DNA from: Puccinellia tenuiflora
Taxonomy: Eukaryota; Streptophyta; Magnoliopsida; Poales; Poaceae
Assembly (NCBI GenBank): GCA_012064385.1
Contig: QRDG01001528.1
Coordinates: forward strand, 124,001 to 188,000
DNA length: 64,000 nt
Direction: 5' to 3'
Shown here: positions 32,870 through 44,550 of the stretch, one piece after another
Numbering within the stretch: the stretch's first letter is position 1
How the letters are laid out: every line of letters starts with the position of its first letter
Translations under genes and position numbers: made by a program
The notes under the pieces: generated by a model
Seen by the model: only the letters and a program-made list of their open reading frames with translations
What the model was told of the DNA's origin: nothing
Database searches by the model: none

Positions 32870-35108
32870 CACTACAGGAAACCACAGATATGCCGACCGG
32901 CATAGATCAAATTGCCGTCGGTATAGATCTACGCTGACGGCAGCCGTCGGCGTATCAGCCCGTAGACATAGCCAAAAATGCTGTCGGCGTAGCGAAAGCC
33001 GTCGGTATATTTTTTCCTCATTTTTTTCATCATTTTTATTCTTTTTAAATAATTTAATTATATTTTTAATTCTATTTTTTCTATTCTAAAATTTCCTACT
33101 TAGCCACACACTTAAACTCTAATTATACTCATAATCTCAAGTCAAAGTATTGACCATGGTCAAACTTCCCATTCGGTCACCCATCCTTAAATTGCTCCAG
33201 CCCAAGCACGCTTAACTTTTGAGTTCCATCCAAATTAGCTTCCAAATAAGAAATTAGAATTTACTGATATAGCTATCATATCAATCATATTAACCCCTAG
33301 GTCATGATATTACACTTTTTATTATTTAAAATTTGAAAATTTATTTGAATAAATAGCAATTATTAAGTAATAATGTTTTTGAATAAATAACAATAAAATG
33401 AGTTTAATTTATTTTTTCCCTTTCTACATTTAATATAGAATATCTCATATCTTTAAATCCGTAAATCGAAATTTGACAAATAAAATGTCTAAATCGATTA
33501 GAAAAATGAGAGGAATTCAAAAATGACATCGATATCATCTTGTGCATCACATAAACATCGATAAACTTGGTATTTCAATGAATAGGCACGGGCCATTTTG
33601 ACCATTTTTTCAAAAAAGTAAAAGAAAGTGAAAAAATACTCAAAAAATGGAATCATTTGGCATGGAGTCCTTTTATGTTTACTAATTGCTATGAAAAATG
33701 ATAACCTTGATTTTTTGACAAATTTTCTAAAAAAATACTTCACAAAAAGTTCTATCATTTACAAACATGTATAACTTTCGAACCAAATGACCAAGATATG
33801 ACCATCCCCGTGGCTTAGTTTGTGATAAAGTGCCCATATTCGGCATATAGGTGTGTATTGGCATGGGAAATATTGGTGCCGAACCGAGTTTCCAAATTAT
33901 TTTACCAAATATCATTTTTTAAGTGTCAAAAAATAACATTTTTTGTGAAACAAGTACCAAAAATATGTTGCAAAATGACACCCATTTAATTTTCACAAAT
34001 AGTATTACATATATGATCGATAATCCCCAAGTATTAGGAATTTTCTCGCTTTCTACCTAATTTCGCCTACTTAAATGACTTTATGTTGCTTTTTAGAAAG
34101 TAATAGAAATTTGAACTACAAGTGTGTGATAGTTTGCTCTAATTTTTTTTAAACAATCATTTTAAGGTACAAAACTAGTGATTATATCACAGAACCGTCG
34201 ATAGTTTTGAAAGATTCCACCCCCTTCGATGAATAGGCACGGGGCCATTTTGACCATTTTTTCAAAAAAGTAAAAGAAAGTGAAAAAATACTCAAAAAAT
34301 GGAATCCTTTGGCATGGAGTCCTTTTATGTTTACTGGTTGCTATGAAAAATAGTAAACTTGATTTTTGACAAAGTTTCTAAAAAAATCCTTTACAAAAAG
34401 TTCTATCATCTACAAATATGTATAAGTTTCGAACCAAATGACCAAGATATGACCATCCCCGTAGCATAGTTTGTGATAAAGTGCCCATATTCAGCATATA
34501 GGTGTGTCTTGGCATGGGAAATATTGGTGCCGAACCGAGTTTCCAAATTATTTTTCCAAATATCATTTTTCATTTTTTAAGTGTCAAAAATAACATTTTT
34601 TGTCAAGTAAGTATCAAAAATATGTTGCAGAATGATACCCATTTAATTTTCACAAATAGTAGTACATATATGATGGATAATCTCCAAGTATTAGAAATTT
34701 TCTCGCTTTCTAACTAATTTCGCGTACTTAATTGACTTTATGTTGCTTTTCGGAAAGTAATAGAAATTTAAAGTAAAAGTATGTGATAGTTTGCTCTGAT
34801 GATATGGATGTCATATTTGGATTACTCTCATTTTTCTAATCAATTTAGACATTTTATTTGTTAAATTTCGATTTACGGATTTAAAGATACGAATTATTTT
34901 ATATTCAATGAAAAACAGAAAAAATAATATAGCTATGCCGACGGCATTGCCGTCGGTGTAGCCCTATGAAGCTAAAGCCGTCGGCGTAGCCATATACGCC
35001 GACGGCCATTTTTCTGCGCAGTCCAACTCGCCCCTTATGCCGACGGCCACGACAAAAGGCCGTCGGCGTACATGTTGGCTGTCGACGTAGGTCCGCGTTC
35101 CTGTAGTG
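32870..35108. mobile_element. Complete non-autonomous CACTA transposon (2.2 kb)
   Basis: The left end is CACTACAGGAAACCACAG and the right end ...GTTCCTGTAGTG, flanked by the 3 bp duplication CTA (32867-32869 and 35109-35111). Subterminal repeats of the GCCGTCGGC / GCCGACGGC type lie at both ends (32900-33010; 34935-35090). No transposase is encoded. Inside, a unit of about 500 bp is present twice in direct order (about 33575-34075 and 34230-34725), enclosed by an inverted pair of about 120 bp (about 33410-33540 and 34796-34915). Confidence 0.9.
33575..34725. repeat. Direct duplication of about 500 bp inside the non-autonomous CACTA
   Basis: Both copies contain GAATAGGCACGGG(G)CCATT, ATGGAATC..TTTGGCATGG, TTGGCATGGGAAATATTGG and TTTCTCGCTTTCTA in the same order and spacing. 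Divergence is a few percent by eye. Confidence 0.85.
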
Positions 35109-35116
35109 CTAGCTCC

Positions 35117-35239
35117 CGTATCCGAGCAGTTGTAGCCGTGAGTTCTGATCGTAAACAAATTGTGCTTAAGTTCTAATTAACGTATCCGAGCAGCTTTAGC
35201 CGTGAGTTCCGATCGTAAAGAAGTTGTGCTTAAGTTAAT
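35117..35239 (+). repeat. Two-copy tandem repeat of about 64 bp
   Basis: The unit CGTATCCGAGCAG..TAGCCGTGAGTT..GATCGTAAA..GTGCTTAAGTT occurs at 35117-35177 and 35181-35237 with a few mismatches. Confidence 0.8.
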
Positions 35240-35764
35240 TAATTATAATTATCCTAATCAAACTATAGACACTTTGGTGGCAATGCTCCATGCGGCGGAT
35301 CCCTCAATTCCCACTGCTTACGATAGACCACATTTTAAATTTACGTGCTTACACCATGTTTACGGTGGGAAAATTGAGGGGAAAGTTGTATTGAGGTTAG
35401 TTTTTTTGGACGCCGGCTGGCGAAACCAGTGGTCAGCAGCACCTGTGAATAAACCAACAAGACGTGGAAATATTAGAGGTAAGACGGTAGTGGGGTTCGT
35501 GGAGAAACTCAATGAGTTGTGCTCGACATCGACGTGTGCGTCTCCGACGAGGTGGACAAGGGATGCATTGGGTTGCGACGTTGGAGATAAGACGGTCTGT
35601 CGAGGTGGAGGTGAAGCAAGGGAGAAGAAATGAACCAACAAGTTTGTTTGGGAGGTCGGCTAACTATTTGTATACATTTTATGTGCACGTGTGATATGTA
35701 TTTGATAACATTTTTTACGAATCGTAGTAACGCACGGACATTTAGCTAGTTAGATATAGATTTA
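35240..35764. other. Intergenic, possible Helitron 3' end
   Basis: Non-coding apart from a 143-codon ORF (35202-35633, plus) without a recognisable domain. The stretch AACGCACGGACATTTAGCTAG at 35729-35749, followed by T, resembles the 3' ends of grass Helitrons; the other end was not found. Confidence 0.3.
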
Positions 35765-36169
35765 GAGTGAATTTCATATTTTAGCCCATAATTTAATATT
35801 TTTACACTAGTTACCTCATTTAATAAGTTCTTATCCGAGGCCGGTGGTATTACCCTATTTAGTGAAAGTTTTGCCGGTTTTTGCCCTTCTTATAAATCTG
35901 AGAACAACCTGTCAGGCTAGATACACGTGACGCAACATCACTGTTTTTCTCTTGGCATTATCCCCAATTCCCCATGCGTCCAATCAGCCCGATATCTCGA
36001 TTTTTTTCACACACTACTTGGAGCAGCAATGAGAAAATAACCACCACATTTGGTGCAATTTTATAAAAAAAAAAAAATAGTGATGTACGGAGTGCTCGAT
36101 TAGCCGAGTCAACGACATTTCTGACAGGTAGGAACCATTGTCGACATGACATGACGGTAGTAAACAGTC

Positions 36170-36510
36170 CAGGTCCCCACTGCCGGTCAAGCTCCCCACG
36201 TCGGCATCCATGTTCGTCACGCTCGACAGCTCCCTGCCGCCCGCACGCTCTAGGAGGGAGGAGCAGGCGGGCTTGGCACCGCGCGCGAGTGACCACGACG
36301 CAGCGGTTGGTGCTCTTCGTGTCGTGAGCGGCGCATCCAGGCACCGGCACGCACAACCCCGACGCCTTGAACTCCACCGCTGGCCGCTGGCAGGGGCGGG
36401 GAGCGCCAAGTAGGCGCACATGCAGCACCGGTAGATGGTGGAGGGGAGGGAGGGGCAGGAGACCGGGAGGAGCGGCCGTCCCTCCGCCGGTTTGGACCGG
36501 ATGGGTGGCT
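36170..36510 (-). other. GC-rich block in the MULE, possible captured gene fragment
   Basis: The block is sharply GC-rich inside AT-rich MULE DNA, as in Pack-MULEs. Two overlapping minus-strand frames stay open across it (36421-36014 and 36536-35958). Neither gives a domain I recognise, so the donor gene is unknown and coding is unproven. Confidence 0.35.
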
Positions 36511-36718
36511 AGGCCATATACGTGTGAAGTCGCCACGTTACGTGTCCTACGTGTAATTTAACGTTTGGGTCGGAATATTTTGCCATGTCATCACGGACAC
36601 TTGGCTCGAGTGGTCAGAAATGCCGTTAATTGGGCTAAGCGACTAGGTCGGTGTTTATATTTTTTAATAATGGCGGATGGTACGTTTTGCCGTTAGCATT
36701 TAGCAACAACACATATAA

Positions 36719-36974
36719 GGACTTGTTTGTTTCTAGGGTTTTTGTTGGGGATATCCCATCAAATCCCTATTAATCCCCAATCCACTAGGGAGGGGTAGTG
36801 TTTTAGACATTGAGAAAACTACGCTAGAGTTTGGGAAATTCTGAGGAAATGTGGGGGATAAAACCCATCAAAATACACTAGTAACAAATGGTTTTTTCGG
36901 ATATGTGGTGATTTGGGATTTAACCGAAATAATCCCCACCAATCCCATAAAAACACTAGAAACAAACATGACCT
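36719..36974. mobile_element. Tourist-like (PIF/Harbinger) MITE
   Basis: The ends GGACTTGTTTGTTTCTAG and CTAGAAACAAACATGACC are inverted repeats, flanked by TAA duplications at 36716-36718 and 36975-36977. It is 256 bp and non-coding. Inside, GATTTGGGATT and AATCCCCAATCC continue the foldback. Confidence 0.85.
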
Positions 36975-37163
36975 AAAATGGTTGGCTCAAGCGAAATTTA
37001 GTTTTTCGTTCTACCAAGCAAAGCACGCGAGACAGTAATTGCTTAGCCACGGACACGTAACGTGCGTGCTTGTCACTCCATCCCATGTATCAACGTTATG
37101 TACTTATGTACTGACTGGTACACATGATTATATACACGACAAAGCCGAGTGGTGCAATACTAC

Positions 37164-40100
37164 TGTAGCGCCCCGACCCCGGAATTATACAGAGAGGCTA
37201 TGTATTTGGCACAACCATCAAAGTATAACACAGAGATCGAGACTTGTGCAACAAACCGGCACATCGCATGACTCTACGACACAAAATGTATAGCAACTCA
37301 TATAATGAGAAGAATACAAATATTACACAACAAAATGATCACAGATCCAACAAGTCATCAAGCGGAAGCGGGTAGTGTTGTCTAACAACAAGAAGCAAAT
37401 ATATGGCCTAAGAGGCCTACAATAAACATCTCCCAGCCAGCTTGTTCCACGGTCCCAAGCTGCCACCTGGGAACCCCAGACTAGTAGTCGACGTCAACGA
37501 AGAACCCACCTAGTTGCTCGGTGTCGTCCTCCTCTGAAATACAAAATCATAGAGGCAGCAAAGAGAGACTGAGTACGACGTACTCGCAAGTTTAGTAGGG
37601 CGATATAGGCCCAATGACTGACGGAGGCTCTAAAGCTTTACATGTAGTTCTTTTGCATAAAGCTAAGTTTCATAAACAGAAAATATAAATGACACATGGC
37701 ATTCGTCTACTCAGAGTATTTTTATAAAGGGGTAAGAGAGTATCATTATCACCTTTCGGTTCTCGGCGAACCTACTCACAAACATCACCCCTCATCTCAC
37801 ACAAAGGCACTCCCTCGACTCACCCTCGAGGAAATGAACCTTTATCACAAGTTGATTAATGCAACCTTTAGTTGCCATATCAATTAGGTTAATGTTGTCT
37901 ATGATCTTATCGTCTATTCCCAAGTTGTCCATAACCGTGGACACGACTTTTCGAAAAGATTATCCCTGCAGGGGTGTACTATGTGAAAGTCGCCAGGTTC
38001 CCGAGGGACCTCCCAGCTTCTTATCCATTGGTACCGTCCGGCTCACCTAATGGGCCCTCTTCCGGGGAAGGCCGGCAAGCAGGCGCGGTTAAACCTTTAC
38101 CTCGCGTGAGACTATCCAAGAGTCATCTGTGGCCACAGGGCAAGTTTACCCAGCCTCAGCCCCTGCCCCATCGCCACGTCCTAAACACCACCATCCTCAT
38201 CATTCCTTTTTCCGCTCACACACACGGCCAATGGAAATAGCAAACTAGAGGACCCTTGGATACGCCCGCACAAGTTATTTGGTCAGTAAGGCGCCCATAC
38301 ACCCACCAATGGCAGCACGCTCGTCTTGGTTCAAGAGGTAAAGAACTCGCACCTAGGGGCTAGAGTGAGGCAAAACACCATCCCCGATGGCAACTCACCC
38401 AAGCCGTCTTAGCATTTTAATTAAGCATCACAATTATCCACCTTGCCCGAATCATTCCATTAACATCAACAATTATGGAAGTAATAACGGACATAAAGCA
38501 TCTATTTAAGCATAGCTAAGCAAATGAATACAACAATTCTATCTTTATCTCGGCCAACACTTCAACCCTAGGTTTCATAGGTAGGGATACATGTGATTGG
38601 CTCGGGGAAGAACATGCATTCATAGGATATTCTAATATTTTGATCAAAAGAGACAGTTGAACCGCATGCAATATTATGGTGGATAAAATAATTTGATAAA
38701 AGCATAGGATGCTAGAATGCCAAGAAGGTTAGGTTATCTCTTGCCTTGCTGCCCGGGCGTGAAGTACTGATCGTCGGGGTAAGTAGAGAGACCCTCGACT
38801 CCGGAATCTATCAATACCCAAAAGAAAAGCAAGAACACATAAATCACACAAACTCAAAATGCAATGCTCAATCACATGATGGCATGTCAAAATTTATGCA
38901 AGGATTCCATTATATAACTTAAGGGCACAATTAAATGGGGAGCCAAATAATTAGGGAAATTATTTGGAAGCAACCCCACATTTAGCTTAGTGACCACGTT
39001 CTTCATAGATTAATGAATTATTAGTGAAATCGCTCAAATTGCATGAACATGACATGAAAAGGTTAGGGTTTACCATTCCAATCACTTCGGTAATTTATTT
39101 GTAATTTTCGGAGCACCGATGCTTAACTAGCAATTTTAAAAGGTTATTTGGACTTATATCTTTTATCCAATTCAAGATTAATATCAACGTCCAAAGTGTT
39201 GTCATGAGGTGTTACTAGCATGTTTAGATAGCATTTGAAACACTGACCAAATTGGTATACCACTTGCAAGAATTAACGAAAAGAGGCTAAAATACAAAGT
39301 TCACAAGTTTTCAGCTAGGTTCGGAATTCATCCGGATTGGTCCGGAATATTCCGGATGGTCCGGAATAATCCGGGCTCATTCCGAGCCAAATCCGAGGTG
39401 ACCTCCAAAACTTTCTGTTAGGGTTTCGGAATTCGTCCGGAAATGTCCGGAAAAATCCGGTCGACCCGGAATCGATCCGGAATAATCCGGGCGATTCCGG
39501 ACGGCTCGATTTTGGACAGAAAAACGACGGCGGCGGCGGGTGCGCACAAAGAGCGGCAAAAGAGGGAGAAGGGCAACGGGATTTGGCCTAGAAGGTTGCG
39601 GAGCTCACCCTTAATGCGTGAGGGTGCTCAGTGATGCCGGAGACAGGCGGGGACGGCGGCAATCGGCGCGGCGAGGCGGTGGAGAAGCGGTCGGAGTTGA
39701 GGATGCCGACGTTGATTCGAGCCTTCCCGGCTAGACTCCGCCGGTGGGGAAGGAGAGGAAGTCGAGGCGGAGGAGAGGGTGGCGTCGGTTTGTCCCGGGG
39801 AGCTCCAAGTGCGGCGAATCGATGGCGATGGTGGCGGCACTACGGAGGGCTTCCTAGGGAGCTCGGGAGGGGGACGAGAGAGAGAGGGCAGAGGGGAAAA
39901 GGAGCAGGTGAGGTCGAGGGCGTCGTGGTGGTCATCTTTGACCTCAAGGGGGGCCACGGCGTCGAGCGGCATGGGCAAGGGAGCAGGTGGCATCGGCGGC
40001 ATGGCGCCAGTGTCCATCGTCACTGTGCTTCATCCGGAATTTTCCGGATGGGTCCGGAAAATTCCGACTGGCTCGGAATAGATCCGGAAATTTCCGGGTC

Positions 40101-40568
40101 ATTCCGGATGAACATAACATGGCAGAAAAACTGAAATTTGACAAGGGCTCCAAAACACTTCCAGAAAATATGCAAAAATTCTGGGAGTTTCCCCACTAGG
40201 TAAACTAGCTCAACATACATTTACTTGGGCCTTTGAGCATCATGACATGGCTTACCAATAACCAAGGATAGGAACCACTTTTGGAGTTGAAGTTGAAAAC
40301 ACATTGGAGGCCAACCATTTGGTTCCTTTGCAAAAGAGTGAACTTGGGGAACTTGTTGAACCATAAGGTCACTTGCCAAGACAAGGGTTACACCACAGTT
40401 TGCATAACAAGAAGTAAAGGTTTTGGGAAATTTGCTTCCCTCTTTTCATTGTTTCCCACAAGGTAACTTGTTAACATTAGCAACTTAAGGGCATGCCATG
40501 ATGCAAACAAGAAAGCAAAAAGTGGAAAAATTCTTCGTATTTTTCATTACCAAGTTAGGGATGTTACA
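37164..40568 (-). mobile_element. Solo LTR of a gypsy retrotransposon (3.4 kb)
   Basis: The sequence begins TGTAGCGCCCCGACC and ends GGGATGTTACA, with the 5 bp duplication ACTAC on each side (37159-37163, 40569-40573). The start is not repeated inside, so this is one LTR rather than two LTRs with an interior, that is, the product of LTR-LTR recombination. The minus-strand reading (TGTAACATCCC...) matches the LTR start seen at 60518-60508, so the probable direction is minus. It contains a GC-rich block (39520-40020) between two clusters of TCCGGA palindromes (39320-39510, 40028-40110). ORFs in the block are composition artefacts. Confidence 0.82.
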
Positions 40569-40688
40569 ACTACTTGGTTATGGAACCTGACTCGAGTCAC
40601 ACACACGACAAGATCTTTTTGGATTTAGATGGTATTTTCGGTGTGGTAACAGACTTGGAGGAAATTTCCGACTCGACACACGTATATG

Positions 40689-41265
40689 GAATACAGGAAT
40701 GTGCAACTATGCCGCGGATAAAAACCGTCGGCATAAAACTGGTCGGTATAGGTATGAAAGGCCGTCGGCATACAAAAACCATTAGCATATAGACCTGTGC
40801 CGACGGTTGTCCCTGGCCGTCAGCAACAGAGCCGTCGACAAAGAAAACAAACAAATGGTAAGTTTAGTGGCATCGACAGGAGCCAATTATGCATCCGCAT
40901 ATTACTCACCTGGACACACAGGAGCATCTAAAGTCATGTAAACGTCTCTGGTTTATTATATACTTAACAAAGTTATCTCTGTTCTCTAACACAAAGCGAC
41001 ACAAGCCCAGGTGGCTAGCGCAGCTTGCGGGCTTATGACACATCCCAAGCGACGGTAGCGTTGTTAGGATCTGATAGGCAATAAACGGGGCCGCCACATG
41101 TGCAGGGCGTATGTCGACGGCCATCTCGTAAAAACCGTCGGCTTATATCATTGTATGCCGACGGTTTGGGTTTGCCGAAGGCTTTCTTGAGGTGCTCGGC
41201 ATCTAGCCCTGTATGTCGACAGCTCTGATAAAAAACCGTCGGCAACTATCAGTTTTCGTGTAGTG
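40689..41265. mobile_element. Small CACTA remnant with GCCGTCGGC subterminal repeats
   Basis: The right end TTTTCGTGTAGTG (ending 41265) is the complement of CACTACACGAAAA. The left end is degenerate (ATACAGGAATGTGCAACTAT at about 40691). GCCGACGG / CCGTCGGC motifs occur at 40710-40850 and 41110-41250. No convincing 3 bp duplication was found, so the left border is approximate. Confidence 0.55.
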
Positions 41266-41479
41266 AGGAGGGTAAAAACTGGCTAAACTTTTGTTAAATG
41301 GGGTAAGCCGGATGAAAAATTGTTAAATGGGGGTAACTAGTGTCAAAAGTGTCAAACTAAGGGGTAAAAATTGGAATTCAGTCTTAGATTTATAATCCTA
41401 TCTCTTCAGAAAAAATATTTGTACTAAGCATTAGAACATAATAATAATAATTATCAAGTTTCATAATTTTTTTGAAGGT

Positions 41480-42276
41480 AGATGAAGTTCCATCGTGCTG
41501 AGCGCCAAAGCGGGAACTCTTGTCTTGGTCCCAACTCGAACAAAACAACCTGAAACCGACAAACTAGACAATGGGGAAATCATCCAATCGCAGAACAACG
41601 CACCATGCACCAACAAGTTCTGGGAGCATCACCGAGCCGCTAGTATGGCATATAACGGAAGCACACATCCAGTTGAGCGGACGTTAAGCATGCACCTCTT
41701 TCACACGCTACGGAAGCCACCACCATCATCAAAACTGATGGTTCATCTTTAGTGTAGACATCTGCATGATCCTTGACAGGCCTTCCGTTTATGCTGCCAT
41801 CTGGGTAAGGCATCGCCAAGCACCGTCCCCCAGGGGAGCCGAGCCGCCAGAGACGTTGCGTCTCCACGCCGACCCCGTGCCATCGGTGTGTGGCCTCCAA
41901 GATCCAACACCGCCACGACGCCAGATCACATCGCCTCGAAGAAGCCTCTGAGATTCGCCCATCGATGCGTACCGGTGGCGGTGAGGAGAGGGTGGCTGAG
42001 GGAGCTAGGGTTACTCTGTCGATTCAGGAGAGACAAGAGGGGACTCAATTCTCATCTTTCAGAGTTTTGGGGGGTCAGGTATCTTTGTTCAGTCACATGT
42101 TGCTTGACCGGTGTATTATGGTCCATGGTCATAAGGTTGGTGGCAGTTTAGTGGGGGAGGCTGCTTTGAGGCAAGTCCAATGTGAGGATGGCGTCAGATT
42201 TTCTCTCTCTTTGTAGGTTGTGTGCATCAATCGATACAGAGGCATGAGGTTATTCTTCTTTTCTAAAAAAAAACTT
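41480..42276 (+). mobile_element. LINE-like 3' region ending in an A-tail
   Basis: The sequence ends CATGAGGTTATTCTTCTTTT followed by CTAAAAAAAAAC (42250-42278), as in the 3' ends of many grass LINEs. The upstream GC-moderate stretch lacks RT motifs. The start is not defined. Confidence 0.35.
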
Positions 42277-42542
42277 GTTATCCCTTATCTCTTCCTCATA
42301 GGCGATATATAGCTTGTAATTTAATGTTTGTGTATTTGGTAGCTTATTGTTTTTTTTTCTAAAATTCTTCCCTCTAGATATTAGTCTTTATCATGGGTTT
42401 TGATCGCACGCGCATATCATTGGGCTCCAATAGGCAAGCCGGTGGACACGTTCCTCTTGTATTATGCAGAAAATATTATTGGTAACACAAGTTGTGGACA
42501 TTTTCTTAATTACTTAATTCTTGAAGGGGGGTAGGAGTGAAG
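42277..42542. other. Upstream region of the ankyrin gene
   Basis: No defined TATA box was identified with confidence; the stretch is AT-rich and free of recognisable repeats. Confidence 0.4.
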
Positions 42543-43291
42543 ATGGAAAACATTCTACAACAGCGGATGCGAGAGGCGTTAACAAATGTTAATGCATATG
42601 GAAATTTACGGCTTGTGCATCCGGTAGGTCCTCCAGCTCCGATAGCTTATCAAGAGGCAGCAAAGAATGCAGAGAGGCTTCTGCATGGAATGGCGCCTGA
42701 TGGGGATAGGCTGCATGCTCCATATTGCTGCGAGGTTGGAGGACTTCCAATTAGTGAGTGCCATCCAGAACAACAGCTGGGGCGCTGTATTTGATGTAAC
42801 AGCGAAGAACAACAGAGGAGAGACTGCCTTGCACTGCGCGGCGGCTACTGGGAATACCAATATGATCACCTTTCTCATACAGCTGGATGAAGCGGAAGAC
42901 AGGAAAAGGCAACTGCTGAGAGAGCAAAATGACAACGGGGAGACATGTTTGCACGAGGCGGTGTGGCGTGGAAGATTTACTGCTGTGCAGACATTGGTCG
43001 AGGGGGATGTGGGCGTCCACGACGTACTTGACCTCAGCCTTGCGCTGGTAGAAATCGATAATAAGGAGGGTGTTTCTCCTCTCTACTTGGCAACAACCTT
43101 ACACCAACTTGACATTGTTGAGTTCCTAGTCCTAGTCAGAACACGAGGTGCTAATGTACAATATCCAGCTGCGTCCTACGCTGGGCCTGGAAGAAAGTCA
43201 GCTCTGCATGCTGCAGTTCTCCTCAACAAAAGTACGTACATACATTCTGCCCTCCCTCTCTCTCTCTCTCTCAAATATATATATTAATTTA

Positions 43292-43360
<69 letters not shown>
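43292..43360. repeat. (TA)n microsatellite
   Basis: About 34 TA units directly left of the first foldback MITE in the ankyrin intron. Two more (TA)n tracts lie at 44083-44129 and 44505-44549. Confidence 0.95.
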
Positions 43361-43361
<1 letters not shown>

Positions 43362-43735
43362 AAAAATGCTTCCTACTCCTGGGTGTAGCTACACCTATGT
43401 CTAAATACAACAATACAGAAGTATATGTGATACTTTATTGGTTTGGGTATGTTCATATACTATATCTAAGATACTTCGTACCAAGTTACGTGAAAAAATG
43501 CAAATGGGTATGTAGTTTGCATTATATTAAAATATACTATCATATTTGTACGTAAAAAAAGAATACGTAAAAAAATTATACATACTACCTGTAAAATAGT
43601 ATATATACTTTCTAAATAATCATACATACTTCATACTACATGTATACACTCCCCGGTATGATAGATACCTCCTAAATCATGAGAAACACGTGTGGGTGTA
43701 GTTACACCCGGGTGTAGTATGAATATGACACCCAG
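43361..43735 (+). mobile_element. Foldback MITE, copy 1, inserted at a (TA)n tract
   Basis: It begins GGAAAAATGCTTCCTACTCC and ends near GGGTGTAGTATGAATATG; each end carries GGGTGTAG(C/T)TACACCC palindromes. The copy at 44130-44502 is the same element in the opposite orientation, so the pair forms a foldback of about 370 bp arms. It has no coding capacity and I cannot assign a superfamily. Confidence 0.7.
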
Positions 43736-44082
43736 GGAGTAGAATAAGTTATTCTACACCCACCCCATATCTTCTAAACCGTAAATGATTATTACGTCAT
43801 GTAAATTTTGTATTACCTCGTAAGTCAAGGAGAACGTAAGAAAATATCGACATGACGTAAAACTTTTTTTTACGTGACGTAAAAAAATATGTCGTAAAAT
43901 ATGCATTTTTTATGGTTTTTACACTGTTATGACTCATAAAATTGCATTTTTTTATGTCAATTTTCATTGTGGGTCAATATGAATGTAATTATTTGTATAT
44001 CAAACATAAATTCTAAATAAAAGAAAGTAAAAGAAACTTAGGGTGCAAAAATAAGTATTATGCACCCTGGGTGCTGAATAGG
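43736..44082. mobile_element. Related small element between the two foldback MITEs
   Basis: It starts CCCAGGGAGTAGAATAAGTTATTCTACACCC-like and ends GGGTGCAAAAATAAGTATTATGCACCC..GGTG before a (TA)n tract. Each end is a palindrome, a layout similar to its neighbours. The interior is AT-rich with ACGTAAAA motifs. Confidence 0.5.
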
Positions 44083-44129
<47 letters not shown>

Positions 44130-44131
<2 letters not shown>

Positions 44132-44499
44132 ACATATTCATACTACACCCGGGTGTAGCTACACCCACATATGTTTCTCATGATTTAGAAGGTATCTATC
44201 ATACCGGAGAGTACGTACATGTAGTATGTAGTATATATGATTATTTAGTAGGTATATATACTACTTTATAGGTAGTATGTATAATTTTTTCACATAATCC
44301 TTTTTTACGTACAAATATGACGGTATTTTTATTATAATGAAAACTACATACCCACTTGCAATTTTTTTCATATAAGTTGGTATGACGTATCTTAGATATA
44401 GTATATGAACATACTCAAATCGATAAAGTATCTCGAATACTTCCGTATGGCAGTATTTAGACATGGGTGTAGCTACACCCGGGAGTAGGAAGCATTTTT

Positions 44500-44502
<3 letters not shown>
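44130..44502 (-). mobile_element. Foldback MITE, copy 2 (inverted)
   Basis: It lies between two (TA)n tracts and is the reverse complement of 43361-43735 with scattered mismatches, ending GGAAGCATTTTTCC at 44502. Insertion into TA-rich DNA is suggested by the flanks. Confidence 0.72.

Positions 44503-44548
<46 letters not shown>

Positions 44549-44550
<2 letters not shown>

Larger units (their letters stand above)
35765..41383. mobile_element. Mutator-like element (MULE), non-autonomous, with nested insertions
   Basis: Terminal inverted repeats of about 120 bp: the left starts GAGTGAATTTCATATTTTAG, the right (reverse complement of 41383 downward) GACTGAATTCCAATTTTTAC. Both continue with ACACTAGTTACC, CATTTAA and GTTTTT-CCCT blocks. 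They are flanked by a 9 bp duplication with one mismatch (ATAGATTTA at 35756-35764, TTAGATTTA at 41384-41392), the size expected for Mutator. No MURA transposase is seen. Without the Tourist MITE, solo LTR and CACTA remnant inside it the element would be about 1.4 kb. A GC-rich block (36170-36510) could be a captured gene fragment. Confidence 0.8.

Noticed and set aside
39628..40134. Both-strand ORFs inside the solo LTR
   Set aside because: The GC-rich block opens several frames; no similarity to known proteins could be recognised.
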